DNA of 64,000 nucleotides, taken from the NCBI RefSeq assembly GCF_027409185.1, contig NC_084462.1, forward strand, positions 178,860,071 through 178,924,070, written 5' to 3'. The translations under genes and the position numbers were made by a program. Below are positions 59,340 to 64,000 of this stretch, piece by piece. Position 1 is the first letter of the stretch, and each line of letters begins with the position of its first letter. The stretch comes from Cynocephalus volans. Lineage: Eukaryota > Chordata > Mammalia > Dermoptera > Cynocephalidae. The notes beneath the pieces are model-generated. The model was not told the origin of the DNA and searched no databases. It saw only the letters and a list, made by a program, of their open reading frames with translations.

Positions 59340-61045
59340 AGCTATTGTATATTTTTTGCCAAATTCCCTGAAGACCAAGCACGAGCTCGCTTCACAACCC
59401 TGGGGAAATTGTGGACTGTTGTGGGTCAGTTTGGAAGTATGCAGCTTGGATGGCCCTTTGAGAGAGAACCAGCTATTCAGCTGCAAGGGTGCAGTTAGTT
59501 GAGAGCCTCTGGGGTCCCCTGCTGTGTTTGATGGGAGGCCAGGATATCAGGTGGAGAAGGGAGATTCACTTAACAAACTGGCAAGAACTTGAGGGTTTAG
59601 TGCAAACTATCTGTTAGAATTGCCCCTTGAAGCCTAGAAAAGCAATGGCCCATGCGGAGTGAAGTTGAAATTCTTAATTGCCATAGCAGGTGGTTCAGGA
59701 AGGGATTAAATGGCTGAGGAAACTTGGCATGCCCAGTGGATATGTTATGTAGTGACAGAAAGCCCATTGAATGCTGTTTTTCTTTACCACAGGACAGCCC
59801 AGAAGGCTCACCCAGAATGTGCTAGTTAAAGGGGCACTAGAGTCACTGAGATTATCAGAGGTGGCCTCTTTTGCAGGCCAGAGCTGATGGCAGGAGAGGT
59901 AGTGACAGAGCTGGGATCATGAAAGTAGAGAGGCCAAGTTGAAGCATTTAACCACTAGAAATCCGGTGTGACAATTATGCTTAGAACCAGGGAAGCCAGA
60001 GTGGCAGCCAAGTGGGGTTTGTCTGCAGGAAGCTGCAAAGATGAAAATAATACACGGCATGCCTAGGAGCAAATAGAGGCAAAAGACACAGGCAGACAAT
60101 GAGGGCACTGATTATTATACATGTTGTAACATATATATTAATGTTAATATGTGTAGTATGTAGCATTAGTTATATTATTTATAAATATGGAAGAATGGAA
60201 GACAAAGAGGCTAAGGGAAGTTACCCTAATAAAGAGTAAAGATTTATTACCTGAATCCCATACCTGAGCTGGTATTCACACCTGGAATCAGGTGACTGAA
60301 GTAGTGGTTGGGTTCCCATGAGGAATGACCTGCAACATCATAGAAAGTATATACTGTGAAGATTCTTCCAGTTGACCCCGAAAATGACCTACAATCATTT
60401 TCTCAGATGATTTTATACTGGGGAAAATGGAATGTAAGATATTTTGAGAATAATAGACCTACAGTCTGTGTAGACATTGCTATTTCCATTGAAGTGTGTA
60501 CATTCCGTGGCCGGGTAATACATGGAGTCCTGGCAGAGTCCGTATTATAATGAGTTTCCTGGGTCCACAGGTCCATCTTCTGGTCATTTCTAATGTATTT
60601 GAGTTTATCATATGATTGGCATAATTGGCAGTTGGAGTCACCACTTCATTTGGCCCTTGACTTGTGGAGTAAATGCTATCAGAGTGCAGCATTATTTATA
60701 GTAGCAAAATAAAATAAAAAGTGGAAAAAAGCCCAAATGTCCATCAACGGATAAACAGATAACAAAATGTGGTATATCCCAGTAAACATTATATTATATA
60801 TATAACAAGCAGTGCTCTCATAGTCCATCTCTTTTGCTTCCATTTGCTCATAGGGATGCCAAATATTATCACACAGTGGAATAATTACTTAGCAATAAAA
60901 ATGAATAAAATACTAATACATGCTATGATACGGAAAAACTTTGAAAACATTCTTCTGAGCAAAATAAGCCTAGAAGAAAAGGCTACATGTCATATGATTC
61001 TATTTATGAAATGTCCACAAAACACAAATCTATAGAAACAGACAG

Positions 61046-61078
<33 letters not shown>

Positions 61079-63765
61079 GGTGACAAGGTATTCTAAAATT
61101 GATTGTGGTGACAATTACAATCTTAAAATGTGCTGTTAAAATTCTGGTTTTCTATAATACTCTGAAAATAACGGTCTGAAAACAAACAAAAAGTTATCTC
61201 AGAAAATAATTGGGGTTTCTACAAAAGTAGTTTTCTCAAAATAGTTTTTATCAAATTAAAACCACGTTAAGTGGTCTTTGATTTTAGAAATACTGTTCAT
61301 CTCTCCTATTCAGATAACAAAAATAACTCCATCCCCCCAGATCACTTCAGTGGTAATTTCTGGGACATAATCAGTGATTAAGCTGCTGTACAACTAACTG
61401 AAACCTGCTATAGTGTAGAAAACATCATATAGTGAGGATAAATGGATCTGCAACAAATTTACTAGTGGAAATTTTGCATCCCACTGTCTTTTGGTGGATC
61501 ACAAGTAATCTAATATAATGAATTATGTTTAAACTTCTTTTATATCTTTTAGTGGAGACATTTTAGACACAACTGAAATACTAAAGAAAGTGCAGAATGG
61601 GTGGGAAAAAAGCTACTGCATTGGAGAAGGGCAAGTGGAAACCTATAAAACTGCCCTGCCCCCAAACAAGACAGAAAATATAAAAAAATACAACATTGTA
61701 TCCTGGTGAGATGGTGGAGCTTAGTCACTCCTAAAATATATATAAAGGATTCAGGGTTGGTGGTGACTATCTTTTCTTCAAATAATTCATTGCTTTGGGT
61801 CTGAAGAAACTGGATTTATCCTGAACAGACTGTAGATCACCACAGGAAACTTTCAGTGGTTACCCTGATTTCAGCTGCTGTGATGAAAGTGATATTATTG
61901 CTAGGGCAGATTAACGAGGCCTGTGGTAAATGGTACATGGCCACTGATGTGGCAGGTGCATTCATTTCTCTTCTAATTAAGAATGACGATCAAAAACAGT
62001 TTGCATGATATTCAGTGGGTGATATTTACCTCTGGTTTTGCCTCAAAGCTAAGCTTACTCGTCTGCTCTCTGACAGGATATAGTTGTACTTTCTGGATAT
62101 TTCCCAAAACATCACAGTGATCCATTACATCAATGACTTTTTATATATATGGCAGGACAGACAAGCAGGTGCTTGCAAACTTTAGGATTTGGCAAGAAAT
62201 ATGTTCCAGAGGGTGGAAATAACCCCTATGAAAATTCAGTGATCAGCCACTTCGATAAAGTTCTTAAGGGGCCAGTGGTCAGGTCAATGCTGAGACATCC
62301 CTTTCAAAGTGAAAAAAAAAATTGTTGCATCTTAAATTCCAATTAAGGAAGCTTAATGCTCGGTAAGTTTATTCAGGTTTGGAGGCAACACATATTTAGG
62401 AATAATGTTCCAGCCATTTTCATGGGTGACATGAAAGGCTGCCAGCTTTGAGTGGGGCCTAGAGCAGGAAAGGGCTCTGTAGCAGGTCTGGGCTGTCATG
62501 CAAGCAGACTTGCCACACTGTATGGACAATTTATTAAACCCCATGGTCTTAGCTTTCAGTGGTGGTAGGGGAGAGATGCAATGAGAAGTGTGTGTCATCA
62601 CCCTATTGGGAGAATCACAATGCAGGTTCTTGAGGTTCTGCAGGAAGGTCAATAACATCTGCAATTGCATGCCTCTGGGGAACCTCCAGGCTGGCTTCTG
62701 GGATCTGGAATAATAGGAATGTTTGGCAATGAACCATTTAATGAAACCCAGGGCTGGATGTCAAAAACATTGGCAAGAGAAAATATACCTAATAAACCTA
62801 TATTGCTTTGTGTATTCCCCTAGTAATTCACTTTGTGTAGAAGTAGTTCACAGAAAAAATACATATGGACTCATGAGAAGTGATTGTTACATGTTTTCTG
62901 GTCAGAATCCTATAAGGAAAAACATAGCAAAACATAACAAAACAGTGAACAGCAAGACGTGATCTAAAGTTGAGGCCTATGCACGAACTCATGAACGTGA
63001 ATTTGAAATTTGAAGATTTTTTTATCACACGGTAATGTCCACAAGAAAACATCTACCAGGAAGAGGCATTAAACAACCAACTAGAAAAAATGACTCAGGC
63101 AGTTCATGCTGGCCAGCTTTCATTACCAACCACCACAGAATGAGCATGATGTGCACATGAACTGAGTGGATACGTGGCAGAGAATATATGACGGAGACTT
63201 CCAAATAGACACGGTGGCAGGTGATGGAGGCAACACCCAAGCCAAACATCAAGGAATCCCACTCAACAAGTTTCATCTAGCTCCTTCCAGGCTGAATGTC
63301 CAAACCGCCAGCAACAGAGACCACAGCTGAGCTCTCAACATGGCACAAGTCCTTGAGGCCACCAACCAGCCACTTGGTGACAATTTGAGTCCATTGGGTT
63401 TCCTTTTTTCCTGGGAGAGCCAGCATTTCATTTTCACAGGAATAGAAACTTATTTCAGAGATGTATTAATTCTTCCTTTCTGAAGAACCACAGCCAAGCT
63501 TTCTTATCTGGGGATATATAGAGTGCTTAATCTTCCACACAGAGTAACATCAGACTGAGGGATCCACTTCACAGTGAAAGAGATTTGGGACTAAGTCCAT
63601 GGCATCTACTGGTCGTATCACACACTGTCCCAAGCAGAAGTATCAAATCAAATAGCGTTGGAATGACCTGCTGTAAATGCAGCCGAAGCCCCAGCTCACA
63701 CTCAGGGATAAAGTGTATGTGCTGAAACACAAACTTGGTTGGCACTGTGTCCTCAGTAGAAAAAG
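59340..63765 (+). mobile_element. ERVL-like endogenous retrovirus fossil (internal region)
   Basis: Reading forward, 61540-62760 resembles class III (ERVL) pol, reverse transcriptase to RNase H, in broken pieces. Shorter weaker resemblances at 60340-60680 and 62960-63700 suggest the protease-side and integrase-side regions. The copy is old and heavily broken, with many disruptions and no long open frame. An L1 fragment (about 60715-61190) interrupts it and another L1 end follows at about 63765. LTRs were not confidently placed; 58980-59330 might hold one. Boundaries are approximate. Confidence 0.6.
60715..61190 (+). mobile_element. L1 3'-end fragment inside the ERVL fossil
   Basis: CCCAAATGTCCATCAACGG, AACATTCTTCTGAGCAAAAT and ATGATTCTATTTATGAAATG are L1 hallmarks. 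About 90 nt of foreign sequence (60785-60870) interrupts the usual order. (GT)n microsatellite at 61047-61076. Confidence 0.85.
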
Positions 63766-64000
63766 TTATGGATAAGTACATCATGTAATCACTCCTATGT
63801 GGGAGCCAAGAGAGAAAGAAGGAAGGGAAGAAAGACCACAGTGGTGCATTGGACTTGCAGAAGGAGGGAACATACCTAGGGATACAAAGTGGAGTCGGGG
63901 GAGAAGGGGGGGAGGAAGGAGGTTGGAGTTAACTAGGTAGGGGACACGGGGTACGAATGCAACTTGTGGTAATGGGTTTGCTGCGAGTATGAATCTGGCC
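63765..64000 (+). mobile_element. L1 3' end, running off the window
   Basis: AAGTACATCATGTAATCACT then TATGTGGGAGCC marks the end of L1 ORF2/3' UTR, followed by a purine-rich block. The 3' boundary is beyond the window. Confidence 0.6.

Overview
This is mammalian nuclear DNA: AT-rich, intron-dominated, full of LINE-1, L2, MIR and MaLR/ERVL remnants, with one CpG island. The lineage marker is a tRNA-Ile-derived SINE, in monomer and dimer forms with A-tails and target-site duplications, at about nine places. It matches the CYN SINEs known from the colugo (Dermoptera, Galeopterus), so I infer a colugo.

Gene content. One host gene dominates: TRIP11 (GMAP-210, cis-Golgi golgin) on the minus strand. 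Exon 1 is at 53759-53621 inside the CpG island and the stop codon is at 6907-6909. Fifteen coding exons have splice sites and matching phases and give an open frame of 675 codons. The family protein is about 1,980 residues. The exons for the central ~1,300 residues, including the very large central exon, are absent between exon 5 (38409-38477) and the next exon found (34097-34237). Both flanking exons are phase 0, so direct splicing stays in frame. The gap holds a truncated copy of an L1-derived composite repeat, an L1 tail and a MaLR fragment. About 3.4 kb upstream of TRIP11, on the plus strand, lie the last two exons of TTC8 (BBS8) with their intron. The last exon carries an early stop and a 1-nt length change, and no earlier TTC8 exon is visible. 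In human, TRIP11 and TTC8 are about 3 Mb apart, so this is a rearranged or duplicated locus, or an assembly join.

Region by region: 1-6.9 kb, TRIP11 3' flank/3' UTR with an L1 tail; 6.9-34.2 kb, ten 3' exons with large introns (L1, L2, MIR, Tigger/MER2, CYN SINEs, composite repeat A); 34.2-38.4 kb, the missing-exon interval (composite repeat B, MaLR); 38.4-53.8 kb, five 5' exons (68-bp tandem duplication, composite repeat C, truncated U2 snRNA insertion); 53.3-54.6 kb, CpG island promoter; 54.8-56 kb, L2/MIR; 57.1-58.6 kb, TTC8 fragment; 59.3-63.8 kb, a broken ERVL-like fossil interrupted by an L1; 63.8-64 kb, an L1 3' end.

The best candidate for something undescribed is the composite repeat (copies A, B, C). 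It joins an L1-5'-UTR-like module, a ~78-bp GC-rich VNTR of variable copy number, a scrap of L1 ORF2 endonuclease sequence and an L1 3' end. The internal junctions are shared by the copies, as expected for an SVA-like or internally deleted L1 family that has been mobilised.
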